A stretch of 28,993 bases of DNA from Syntrophaceae bacterium UBA4810 (GTDB lineage: Bacteria; Desulfobacterota; Syntrophia; Syntrophales; Smithellaceae): positions 1 through 28,993 of the forward strand of contig DHGA01000034.1 of assembly GCA_002402545.1 (NCBI GenBank), written 5' to 3'. Both the position numbers and the translations under genes were made by a program. Shown here piece by piece: positions 1 through 6,148 of the stretch (the stretch's first letter is position 1; the number at the start of each line of letters is the position of its first letter). The notes beneath the pieces were generated by a model, which did no database searches, was not told the DNA's origin, and worked only from the letters and a program-made list of their open reading frames with translations.

Positions 1-476
1 AGCAAAAAGATCCGGTGAACCTTATCTCTATCATTCAGCGCGCCATAGAAGAAATGACCCCGCTTTGCCGCAAAAGGGGCATTACCATAAAAACAGATAT
101 CCCTCATAATATACCTGCCATAGTGGGTGATGAAGAAAGCCTTATCCGTGTTTTTACCAATTTGATCGGCAACGCCACAAAGTACACGCCGGAAGGCGGC
201 ACAATCGACATCAGCATGAAAACCGACGATTATTACACAATAGTGAAAGTAGCGGATAGCGGCTGTGGTATTCCGCAAGATAAGCTGCCTTTTATTTGTG
301 AGCCTTTTTTCAGGGTTAAAGGAAAAGAAGAGAGAGAAAGAGGTTCAGGCCTGGGGTTGGCTTTTTGTAAAAAGATAATGGAGTCCCATAATGGCCGGAT
401 AGAAATATTGTCCAAAGAAAAAGAGGGAACAACATGTTTGCTTACATTCCCCGCCGTTGTAAAAACAAAAAAGTAA
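1..476 (+). CDS. Sensor histidine kinase, C-terminal ATPase part (5' end cut off)
   Basis: This is the catalytic ATP-binding end of a two-component sensor kinase, which phosphorylates a conserved His on its own dimerisation domain. The reading frame is open from base 3, so the gene begins before the window and the GTG at 15 is probably internal. Visible HATPase motifs are the N box (FTNLIGNATKYTPEGG), the G1 box (DSGCGIP), the F box (PFFRV) and the G2 box (GSGLGLAFCKKI). The phospho-accepting His and the sensory region are off the edge, so the stimulus is unknown. The gene ends with a lysine-rich tail and a TAA stop. No response regulator follows it; the next gene is a small Cys-rich protein 77 bases downstream with its own promoter-like sequence. 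Confidence 0.93.
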   Translation, partial: QKDPVNLISIIQRAIEEMTPLCRKRGITIKTDIPHNIPAIVGDEESLIRVFTNLIGNATKYTPEGGTIDISMKTDDYYTIVKVADSGCGIPQDKLPFICEPFFRVKGKEERERGSGLGLAFCKKIMESHNGRIEILSKEKEGTTCLLTFPAVVKTKK

Positions 477-501
477 AATCAAAAATAAATTTATAACATG
501 T

Positions 502-529
502 TTGAAAAATTGCTGATTTCATATATAAT
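502..529 (+). promoter_or_regulatory. Putative sigma-70 promoter for the small Cys-rich gene
   Basis: TTGAAA (502-507) and TATAAT (524-529) are separated by 16 bases. The predicted transcription start lies about 18 bases before the ATG at 554. It follows the kinase stop directly, so the small gene may be transcribed independently. Judged by eye only. Confidence 0.55.
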
Positions 530-553
530 GCGAATGCTTTTAAGGTAATTTTT

Positions 554-766
554 ATGAAATATTACGATGAAGACAGCTATCGTTTTCATAAAAAAGATGT
601 GCCCGACAGATGCTTTTGCTGTAGCCAAAAAGCCGAGCGGTTACTTATTATGAGGCATATAAAAAGCCAGATGATGGTTCATCTCTGCCCAGAATGCATG
701 ATTGAGAACATTGACGATTATCTTTTAGACAATACCAGACCGTGGACTGGCCCGCAGATAAAGTAG
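554..766 (+). CDS. Small Cys-rich (putative zinc-binding) protein of unknown function
   Basis: A 70-residue protein that I do not recognise as a named family. Four to five cysteines are arranged like a zinc ribbon: a CFCC cluster near residues 20-23 and a CPEC pair near residues 45-48, separated by a basic, hydrophobic stretch. This suggests a metal-stabilised mini-domain, perhaps binding nucleic acid or a partner protein. No signal peptide or membrane segment is present. The start is supported by AAGG (542-545) upstream and by a promoter-like pair at 502-529. Its stop lies only 11 bases from the stop of the convergent crotonase gene, with no hairpin between them. Confidence 0.7.
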   Translation: MKYYDEDSYRFHKKDVPDRCFCCSQKAERLLIMRHIKSQMMVHLCPECMIENIDDYLLDNTRPWTGPQIK

Positions 767-777
767 CGATATCTCAT

Positions 778-1593
778 CTACGATAAATCCGGAAAATCAC
801 GCGTGACCGACATTTTCCATTTTGGATCACGTTTTTGCAGAAAAGAATCGATACCTTCCTGCGCGTCCGGTTTAGTGCATACCCATTCGAATATTTTAAA
901 TTCCTTAGCGTCAACATCGGAAACTGAAGATGTAAGAGAATCCCACAAAAGTCTTTTGGATATGGCCACGGATACGGGCGCGGCTTTATGAAACTCACGG
1001 GCGAGCGCCAGCGCCGCGGGCAAAACATCATCCGCGGGAAGCGCTTTTGATGCCAGTCCCATTTCTGCAAGTTCATCTCCGCTAATCATTCTGCCGGTAA
1101 GCATTAAATCCGCCGCGCGGGAAAACCCAGCCACGCGCGGCACAATAACATGAGAAGAAAGCTCCGGCGTTATTCCGCGGCGCACAAATGCGAATTGAAT
1201 CCTCGCGTCTTTGGCGACAAAACGGATATCGCAGTTCATGGCAAAAGTTATTCCCACGCCGATAGCGTGTCCGTTAATTGCCGCGATTACCGGTTTTCTG
1301 ATCTGCCAGGGCATCACGGCGGGAAAGGCCAGTGACGCGCGCCTGGTTTCTTCATCTGCGGTATTTTCCGCATGGAAAGCAACATCACCGCTTAAATCAG
1401 CGCCCGCGCAAAACGCTTTTCCGGCTCCGGTTATCACAATAGCGCGTACTGAATCATCTCTATCCAGTGAAAGAAGCGCCGCGCCCATTTCGCGCGCCAT
1501 CTGCTGCGTCCAGCTATTCATCACCTGCGGCCTGTTAAGCGTAATTGTCGCGATACCACTTTGAGTATTTAATAATATTTCTGAATAAGACAT
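778..1593 (-). CDS. Enoyl-CoA hydratase/isomerase (crotonase) family protein
   Basis: A 271-residue protein of normal crotonase length. These cytoplasmic enzymes stabilise a CoA-thioester enolate through an oxyanion hole, most often hydrating enoyl-CoA in beta-oxidation. Visible motifs are GAGKAFCAGADL (first oxyanion-hole strand), GHAIGVGITFAMNCDIRF (second) and RRGITPE, with a conserved Glu where the subfamily with RRGIxPE places its catalytic acid. The position matching the first Glu of mitochondrial hydratase is not acidic, so the exact reaction is uncertain (hydratase, isomerase or another crotonase activity). The start has a strong GGAGGG site just upstream. It lies 27 bases downstream of the tautomerase gene on the same strand and is probably cotranscribed with it. 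Confidence 0.9.
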   Translation of the reverse strand: MSYSEILLNTQSGIATITLNRPQVMNSWTQQMAREMGAALLSLDRDDSVRAIVITGAGKAFCAGADLSGDVAFHAENTADEETRRASLAFPAVMPWQIRKPVIAAINGHAIGVGITFAMNCDIRFVAKDARIQFAFVRRGITPELSSHVIVPRVAGFSRAADLMLTGRMISGDELAEMGLASKALPADDVLPAALALAREFHKAAPVSVAISKRLLWDSLTSSVSDVDAKEFKIFEWVCTKPDAQEGIDSFLQKRDPKWKMSVTRDFPDLS

Positions 1594-1620
1594 TTTCCCT
1601 CCGTAAAACTTTTTTGTGGG

Positions 1621-1854
1621 CTATTTAAAAGGATTGTATCCCGGTTTTTTGTATAGTTTATCCTGCTTTTCAAGGATATCCGGTTTGTAAACTTTTTGGG
1701 GCCAATCTTCCGGAGAAATTTCTTCAAAAGCGACGGAAACTGTTTTTTCTTCGCATTTGGCGATAGCGACAACGTCTTCGGCAATTTTTTCGGCAAGTTC
1801 GTTTTTTTGCTGCTCAGATCTTCCCGGATAGAGTTTTACAATAATGTGGGGCAT
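1621..1854 (-). CDS. pptA: Tautomerase PptA-like (4-oxalocrotonate tautomerase family)
   Basis: A 77-residue protein whose second residue is Pro (MPHIIV), the N-terminal catalytic proline of the 4-OT superfamily once Met is removed. Length and the C-terminal KKPGY motif match E. coli PptA more than the shorter 62-residue 4-OT. The family interconverts keto and enol forms of small oxo-acids; the natural substrate here is unknown. I chose the ATG at 1854 because it puts Pro at position 2 and has AAAGGAG (on the minus strand) just upstream; the frame runs further upstream only inside the GGDEF gene. It sits 19 bases after the GGDEF gene and before a crotonase gene. Confidence 0.85.
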   Translation of the reverse strand: MPHIIVKLYPGRSEQQKNELAEKIAEDVVAIAKCEEKTVSVAFEEISPEDWPQKVYKPDILEKQDKLYKKPGYNPFK

Positions 1855-1873
1855 TGTTTGCTCCTTTATAATA

Positions 1874-3463
1874 TTATTTAGCAACAACAACGCGGTTGCG
1901 TCCTTTGGCTTTGGCCGTGTAAAGAGCGCTGTCGGCGGCATCCAGCAGGCTTTTATCATTATCGCCGTGCAGAGGATAACAGGCCACTCCCGCTGATAGC
2001 GTAACGCTGACTTCCTTTTTTCCCGTTTCAATTTTGATTTTGCCGAATTCCACGCGCAATTGATCGACGCGCTGTCCCGCTTCTTCCAGGGAAGCGGTGG
2101 GCATAACAATAACAAATTCTTCTCCGCCGTAACGACAGCAAACATCGGTGCTGCGCGTCATTTGATCGAGCAGGCGGGAGAGGCTGATTAAAAAAAGGTC
2201 GCCCAGCGCGTGTCCGTAGGTATCGTTAATATTTTTAAAATTGTCCAGGTCAATCATTGTCAGGCTTAGCGGCACGCGCGCTCGGTTGGCGTGCGCGATT
2301 TCACGATTGAGGGTTTCCTGCAGAAATCTTCTGTTGTAAAGTCCGGTGAGATGATCGCGGATCGCTTCTTCCTTTAATTTAATCTGAAGGGATTCGATTT
2401 CCGATATTTTTTGTTTAAGATTTTCGTTGCTTCTTCTTAATGAATTTTCAATCTGTTTCATATTGGTTATGTCGCGCAGGATGACGAGTTTTCCATAAGG
2501 CTGGTTCTTGTTATCGTGGAGGAGATTGACGAAAAGCTCTATGTTTTTTGCTTCCGAACCTTTGGATATTAACTCCAGCCGCGCGTCTTTTTTTACGGAT
2601 ATGCGGGAGGCGGCTTCTTGCCATTCAGGAAGAATAGAGGCAATATCCTTGCCCAGGGAATCGCTGATAGTTGTGTCCAGAAATTCTTGGCTCGCTTTAT
2701 TCATATCCAGAATACGATTTTGCGCATCGAGCACAATCACGCCCGCGGGCATATTTTCAAAGACTCTATTGCGGGCAATAGGCACGAGGTCAAAAAGATG
2801 GTGACGCAGCTGCGCGTAAGTAAAAATCATCCCCGCGGCGATAAACCCAAGCGGCGAGAAATCAAGTTCCCTAAAAGGAGTAATACGGAAAATGGTAATA
2901 AGATTGGCGGTGCAGGCAATAGGCAATCCCAGCAAAACCAGCAGCGCTTGTTTCTGGTGTATGCGATTAATATGCAGCCAGTTTAAAAAAAGCATCACGC
3001 CGCCGATGGCCAGTAATGTATAGGAGTAAAAGCTGTGCAGCCAGAAGGCTATGCCTAAAATTCCGGTTGTGAGGAAATTGCCGGAAAACAATTTGTGCCA
3101 GGGGTCTGTCCAGACAATAATGTTGAATAAAACAGGTTCGATAAAAAGCAGGCTTAGGGTTAATTTATTGATCCAGCCGTCGTATTTGGTGTAGCGTGAA
3201 GCCCATACCAGAAATCCCGCGGGTATCATGACCACGCCCAGAAACATAAGCTTTGACCAGAAATAAGGTTCCGGGCGGCTAACGGTGGAAAGATGAAACG
3301 CGTAACATAATGTCCAAAAACCCATGCCGATCATCATGATCATCAGTGCTTTGGAACCGGGAGCGGTGCGCCAACGCCAGCTGACTACAACAATCCACGT
3401 GACCACGGCAAAAGCGGTAAAAAGTATCAAATCATAAATAATTACAAATAATTCTGGAGACAT
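1874..3463 (-). CDS. Membrane-bound diguanylate cyclase (7TM histidine-kinase-type N-terminus, PAS, GGDEF)
   Basis: A 529-residue protein that probably makes cyclic di-GMP from two GTP. Residues 1-225 hold about seven hydrophobic segments resembling the 7TM sensory domain found in front of some histidine kinases. A PAS-like domain follows (about 230-340), then a short coiled coil (about 340-365) and a GGDEF domain. The active-site motif is GGEEF at 446-450 and an inhibitory RxxD site (RSTD, 437-440) lies five residues before it, so product feedback inhibition is expected. DHLTGLYNRRF marks the start of the GGDEF domain. No EAL or HD-GYP domain is present. The site before the ATG is a weak AAAGAAAG. 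Palindromes lie upstream at 3478-3556. Confidence 0.93.
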   Translation of the reverse strand: MSPELFVIIYDLILFTAFAVVTWIVVVSWRWRTAPGSKALMIMMIGMGFWTLCYAFHLSTVSRPEPYFWSKLMFLGVVMIPAGFLVWASRYTKYDGWINKLTLSLLFIEPVLFNIIVWTDPWHKLFSGNFLTTGILGIAFWLHSFYSYTLLAIGGVMLFLNWLHINRIHQKQALLVLLGLPIACTANLITIFRITPFRELDFSPLGFIAAGMIFTYAQLRHHLFDLVPIARNRVFENMPAGVIVLDAQNRILDMNKASQEFLDTTISDSLGKDIASILPEWQEAASRISVKKDARLELISKGSEAKNIELFVNLLHDNKNQPYGKLVILRDITNMKQIENSLRRSNENLKQKISEIESLQIKLKEEAIRDHLTGLYNRRFLQETLNREIAHANRARVPLSLTMIDLDNFKNINDTYGHALGDLFLISLSRLLDQMTRSTDVCCRYGGEEFVIVMPTASLEEAGQRVDQLRVEFGKIKIETGKKEVSVTLSAGVACYPLHGDNDKSLLDAADSALYTAKAKGRNRVVVAK

Positions 3464-3477
3464 TGTTATCTTTCTTT

Positions 3478-3556
3478 ATGGAAAACAAATGTTTACGAGG
3501 GCACATACATGTGCGGCACAAACATTAATTGTTGAGTGGCATGTTTGTTTTCCATT
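3478..3556. repeat. Inverted repeat with nested palindrome upstream of the diguanylate cyclase
   Basis: ATGGAAAACAAA (3478-3489) is inverted as TTTGTTTTCCAT (3545-3556). Between the arms lies GCACAT-AC-ATGTGC (3501-3514). The block begins 14 bases upstream of the cyclase ATG, so it could be an operator, a 5' UTR structure or the end of a small mobile repeat. No promoter was confidently placed here. Confidence 0.5.
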
Positions 3557-3567
3557 TGAGGCTGATT

Positions 3568-3621
3568 TTACACGCTTTTTTCCAGATATACAAAAGATAT
3601 TTCATCGTTGTGTTTTTGAGT
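3568..3621 (-). pseudogene. Decayed C-terminal tail of a GNAT acetyltransferase
   Basis: On the minus strand, 17 codons followed by TAA encode a peptide ending HNDEISFVYLEKSV. The intact acetyltransferase at 4172-4786 ends HNNEISFVYLEKNIKD. Over the aligned 16 residues 13 are identical, and the DNA matches at roughly five of six positions over about 48 bases. An in-frame TAA lies immediately upstream (3622-3624) and no further GNAT sequence is seen, so this is a relic of a second acetyltransferase copy rather than a gene. The HXXEE membrane gene separates the two copies. Confidence 0.7.
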
Positions 3622-3697
3622 TTACGAGTTTTTGCGGTTTCGTTTGGCGCAGCGGAATTTCCAGTCAAGGATTTTATGGGCGCGTGCGACAACCTGA

Positions 3698-4168
3698 TTA
3701 ATCAAATAGATATTTTCCGAGCTTAAAGATACTCGTGATGATTAGCAGAAAGACAATGGCAAGTATTATTCCGGCGATAATGACAAAAAACAGTTCATTC
3801 GTATTATTAATCTTTTTGAGTAAGATATAAATACCGAGAGGCGCGTTTAGTAAAAGCCCGGTAATCAAGCCGGGCGCGTATTTCTTTAAAACTATTGTCG
3901 CGATGAGATGAGGAAATAAGACGTTTACAACCATCATTAGAATAAAGCCCAGATAAATATATTTTGCCGCGGCATAGGCCGAGCCGAAAACAAAATACTG
4001 AAACGTCAGTAAATAACCGATAGCGGTGACAATGATCACGGCAAAGCGAAATTCGTTGGGGGAGACTTCTTTGTGATATTTGCGGGCGTGCTTCGACCAG
4101 CCGGGCAGCCACAGCGCTTCTTCGATATTGTGCAGAGAAAATCCCAGTAAAAAAAGCAATTCAATCAT
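3698..4168 (-). CDS. HXXEE-domain integral membrane protein
   Basis: A 156-residue protein with about four to five membrane segments. The H-x-x-E-E motif is present at residues 13-17 (HNIEE), near the N-terminus as in the HXXEE family; an N-x-x-x-P-H stretch (NVLFPH) and a YAPG turn follow. Conserved His and Glu residues within membrane helices suggest metal binding or catalysis, but the family has no established function that I can name. The start has AAGGA nine bases upstream, overlapping the end of the acetyltransferase gene, whose stop is only 3 bases before this ATG, so translation is probably coupled. Confidence 0.85.
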   Translation of the reverse strand: MIELLFLLGFSLHNIEEALWLPGWSKHARKYHKEVSPNEFRFAVIIVTAIGYLLTFQYFVFGSAYAAAKYIYLGFILMMVVNVLFPHLIATIVLKKYAPGLITGLLLNAPLGIYILLKKINNTNELFFVIIAGIILAIVFLLIITSIFKLGKYLFD

Positions 4169-4171
4169 CGA

Positions 4172-4786
4172 TTAATCCTTGATGTTTTTCTCCAGATAGA
4201 CAAAAGATATTTCGTTGTTATGCTTTTCAGTTTTGAAGGCATTGTAACCCAATTGATTATAGAGATACAGGTTTCTATGATCCTGCGAGCCGGTAAATAG
4301 CTCGTAGCGCGTCACTTGACTACGGAAGCGCTTTTCAACTTCAGCCATCAATGCTTTGCCGATTCCATTGTTTTGATATTCGGGCAGGACGACCAGCCTG
4401 TGGATGTAGCAGGTTCCATCTTTGCTGTAAGCGCGCACAGAGCCGACTATTTTTATCTTGTCCTCGTCATTTTGACGAGGAGGCGGTGCCTTAATCTTTT
4501 TTTTGTCATTTCGAAGTGAAACGAGAAATCCTGATTTTAATATATTAAGTACAGTAAGATTCCTCACATACGTTCGGAATGACGTTGGCTTCGCCTTGAA
4601 GGCAATAGATGCATTCAAAAAAAGCCATTTATCAAATTCATCCGTAATGCTCTCCAGCGTCTGCTCTATTTGCGGCATGGTTTTCAGATGAAAAATTCTG
4701 GCCACTTCCATAAATGCTTTCATTTGGACGTCAAGGATAGTGGGCAAATCTTCTTTTACAGCTTGGGTAATAATCAGGTTTTTCAT
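4172..4786 (-). CDS. GNAT-family N-acetyltransferase with an in-frame repeat insertion
   Basis: A 204-residue protein that transfers an acetyl group from acetyl-CoA to an unknown substrate. The acetyl-CoA loop is clear: RLVVLPEYQNNGIGKALM (about 130-147) contains Q-x-x-G-x-G, followed by the LYLYNQLGY motif near the C-terminus. The fold is interrupted between about residue 61 and residue 110 by a low-similarity segment rich in K, R, N and P. Residues about 68-94 are encoded by a palindromic repeat (4505-4583) and about 103-109 by a second hairpin (4462-4480). The reading frame stays open through both, so the protein may still be made, with an extra loop before the strand carrying KIVGSVRA. 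It starts 12 bases after the upstream gene and has a weak ribosome site, suggesting coupling. Whether it is active is uncertain. Confidence 0.88.
   Translation of the reverse strand: MKNLIITQAVKEDLPTILDVQMKAFMEVARIFHLKTMPQIEQTLESITDEFDKWLFLNASIAFKAKPTSFRTYVRNLTVLNILKSGFLVSLRNDKKKIKAPPPRQNDEDKIKIVGSVRAYSKDGTCYIHRLVVLPEYQNNGIGKALMAEVEKRFRSQVTRYELFTGSQDHRNLYLYNQLGYNAFKTEKHNNEISFVYLEKNIKD
4462..4480. repeat. Perfect 8-bp hairpin inside the acetyltransferase gene
   Basis: CCTCGTCA-TTT-TGACGAGG is a perfect stem with a 3-base loop. It encodes residues about 103-109 (PRQNDED) of the GNAT protein. It lies 24 bases from the larger palindromic element and shares the TCATT/TGACG flavour of that family, so it may be a relic of a second, smaller insertion. 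Confidence 0.65.
4505..4583. repeat. MITE-like palindromic element inserted in frame in the GNAT gene
   Basis: The 79-base element has terminal inverted repeats GTCATTTCGAA (4505-4515) and TTCGGAATGAC (4573-4583), matching at 10 of 11 positions. The centre is AT-rich (AATATATT) and both half-elements contain further near-symmetric sequence. GTCATTCCGAA-type ends recall dispersed non-autonomous repeats in many bacterial genomes, including a related core at 26791-26845 in this window. It is read through in frame as part of the acetyltransferase. No transposase is encoded. Confidence 0.75.
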
Positions 4787-4798
4787 CTTGCGTAATTT

Positions 4799-5164
4799 TC
4801 AGGTGAGGAGACGCGCCGATAAAACAATAGTTACAATACCTGTTATGATGTTCAAGTATATAATGATATTGGATATCGGCGAATTGAAACGCTCATTTCT
4901 TTTGACAAATATCTTGTGAACCAGGAAAGGGATTACGCCGCCGATTCCCGTGATAACGCCCAGCCACAAACCGAGGGGAGAGAGCTTTTCGATTTCCAGC
5001 AATCCGTAAAAAAGAATTAATATTATCGGTATATGTAAAATAAGAAAAAAAGTTATCCTGCCGGGAATTTTGAGTATTTCCCATTCTTTCTCATAGGCTG
5101 ATTCGATTTCATGCAGTAACAACAGCATCGCGTTGAGTATGTAAAATATTGTGACAAGATTCAT
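4799..5164 (-). CDS. Small four-helix membrane protein with HE...EW motif
   Basis: A 121-residue integral membrane protein with about four hydrophobic helices. Near the N-terminus it carries LLLLHEIESAYEKEW; a His-Glu pair followed by a Glu-Trp inside the first helix recalls small membrane families such as DUF6713, though I am not certain of that assignment. No catalytic function can be given. I chose the ATG at 5164 rather than the longer frame from 5263. The longer version would add a basic, non-hydrophobic stretch overlapping the neighbouring gene, whereas 5164 starts 20 bases after that gene's stop and directly at a hydrophobic helix, with AAAGGA upstream. It is likely in one operon with the acetyltransferase and HXXEE genes. 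Confidence 0.72.
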   Translation of the reverse strand: MNLVTIFYILNAMLLLLHEIESAYEKEWEILKIPGRITFFLILHIPIILILFYGLLEIEKLSPLGLWLGVITGIGGVIPFLVHKIFVKRNERFNSPISNIIIYLNIITGIVTIVLSARLLT

Positions 5165-5184
5165 TGTTAGAATAATCCTTTCCG

Positions 5185-5562
5185 CTATGCCTTTCTTGCG
5201 TTTTTGGCTATTCGCCAGTGCACGAAAAGAACAATGCTTGCAATAAAAATGAACATGAAGCATTTGATCAGAGTTTGAAATCCGTCACGTTGCTCGCCTT
5301 CAATTGCCAGCGCGAAAGCATCCAGCCTTTGTTTGGTCAATGCTTCTTCATTTGGTCTTGATTTATCTTTTTCCGTACAGCCAAATTTGCTTTGCCAATA
5401 AGCATCATTGGTTTGGTAGTTCTGATACTTATATGAACTCATGGTAATTTTAGGAGCGGTTATTTCAATGATTGAATAACCGGCAATGCCTACGGAAATG
5501 ATTAAACATACAATTGAAGCGAAACATACGGCCAACGCATAAATTTCCAATTTTGATTTCAT
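5185..5562 (-). CDS. Small two-helix membrane protein of unknown function
   Basis: A 125-residue protein with a hydrophobic helix at about residues 8-32, a polar middle of some 65 residues containing the tyrosine-rich YKYQNYQTNDAYW and a single Cys, and a second helix at about 98-117 followed by a basic tail (RIAKNARKA). The likely topology places the middle loop outside the cytoplasm and both ends inside. I do not recognise a characterised family. It is followed after 20 bases by another small membrane gene, and a 38-base gap separates it from the AT-rich gene upstream. Confidence 0.68.
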   Translation of the reverse strand: MKSKLEIYALAVCFASIVCLIISVGIAGYSIIEITAPKITMSSYKYQNYQTNDAYWQSKFGCTEKDKSRPNEEALTKQRLDAFALAIEGEQRDGFQTLIKCFMFIFIASIVLFVHWRIAKNARKA

Positions 5563-5600
5563 AAAGACATCCTTAAATATATTATTACGCTAAGATTACC

Positions 5601-6110
5601 TCATAATAATGCATAAATATTGAATGGAGAAGATTCATATTTAATACTGCCAACAGTTACTACAAGCTTTGCATATTTATTATTAACTGAAGATACAGCC
5701 TGTATTTTAGAAAGAATAAAGGTATAATTTTTACTATAAATCCGATTCAGCTTAAAAGCCGCCCAGTCTAGAGGACAAAATTGTTTACCATTATATTCTA
5801 AAATTAGATTGTCAATTGTCATATCTACAGAGGAACTAAAATTTATTCCCAATATTAGCTTGTCGTCGTTTGTAGTCAAGCTATTATCATTAAATTTAAA
5901 TATTAATTGTTTTTTTAATTCACAACATGTCCATATGATGGCAATAGCTATCGCTAAAAGAAGAGGTAGCCAAAGAGGTAGTTTATAATTAACATTGAAC
6001 CACCGTTCCATGATATCCCACGGATCTGTCAATAATAGTATAGTAAGTAGAAACCACTTATCTTTTAGTAGCTTAAAAAATAAGAAAAGTGATGATTTAG
6101 ATATCTTCAT
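5601..6110 (-). CDS. AT-rich hypothetical membrane-anchored protein
   Basis: A 169-residue protein with hydrophobic segments at about residues 8-28 and 44-63, followed by a soluble, Asn- and Ser-rich domain of about 105 residues that looks beta-rich (alternating hydrophobic residues, LILEYNGKQF, AKLVVTVGSIKYE). I know no family for it. Its base composition is visibly more AT-rich than the flanking Nudix and methyltransferase genes, with codons such as AAT, TTA and ATA dominating, which suggests recent acquisition. The ATG at 6110 has only a weak upstream purine stretch. The 38-base gaps on both sides hold no hairpin that I could find. Confidence 0.6.
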   Translation of the reverse strand: MKISKSSLFLFFKLLKDKWFLLTILLLTDPWDIMERWFNVNYKLPLWLPLLLAIAIAIIWTCCELKKQLIFKFNDNSLTTNDDKLILGINFSSSVDMTIDNLILEYNGKQFCPLDWAAFKLNRIYSKNYTFILSKIQAVSSVNNKYAKLVVTVGSIKYESSPFNIYALL

Positions 6111-6148
6111 AATTACATCATAACGCTAAAGTAAAAATATAATAATAA

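Noticed and set aside
774..1335. Open frames opposite and alongside the crotonase gene
   Set aside because: They are shadows of a clear crotonase frame; the peptides have no recognisable motifs and lack ribosome sites.
1855..2145. N-terminal extension of the tautomerase
   Set aside because: The frame is open only inside the GGDEF gene; the catalytic Pro must be residue 2, which fixes the start at 1854.
3489..3726. Plus-strand open frames in the gap upstream of the cyclase
   Set aside because: They run antisense to the GNAT relic, overlap the end of the HXXEE gene and have no ribosome site or family features.
5165..5263. Longer start for the HE...EW membrane protein
   Set aside because: It would overlap the upstream gene by 79 bases and add a basic stretch; 5164 has better spacing and starts at a helix.
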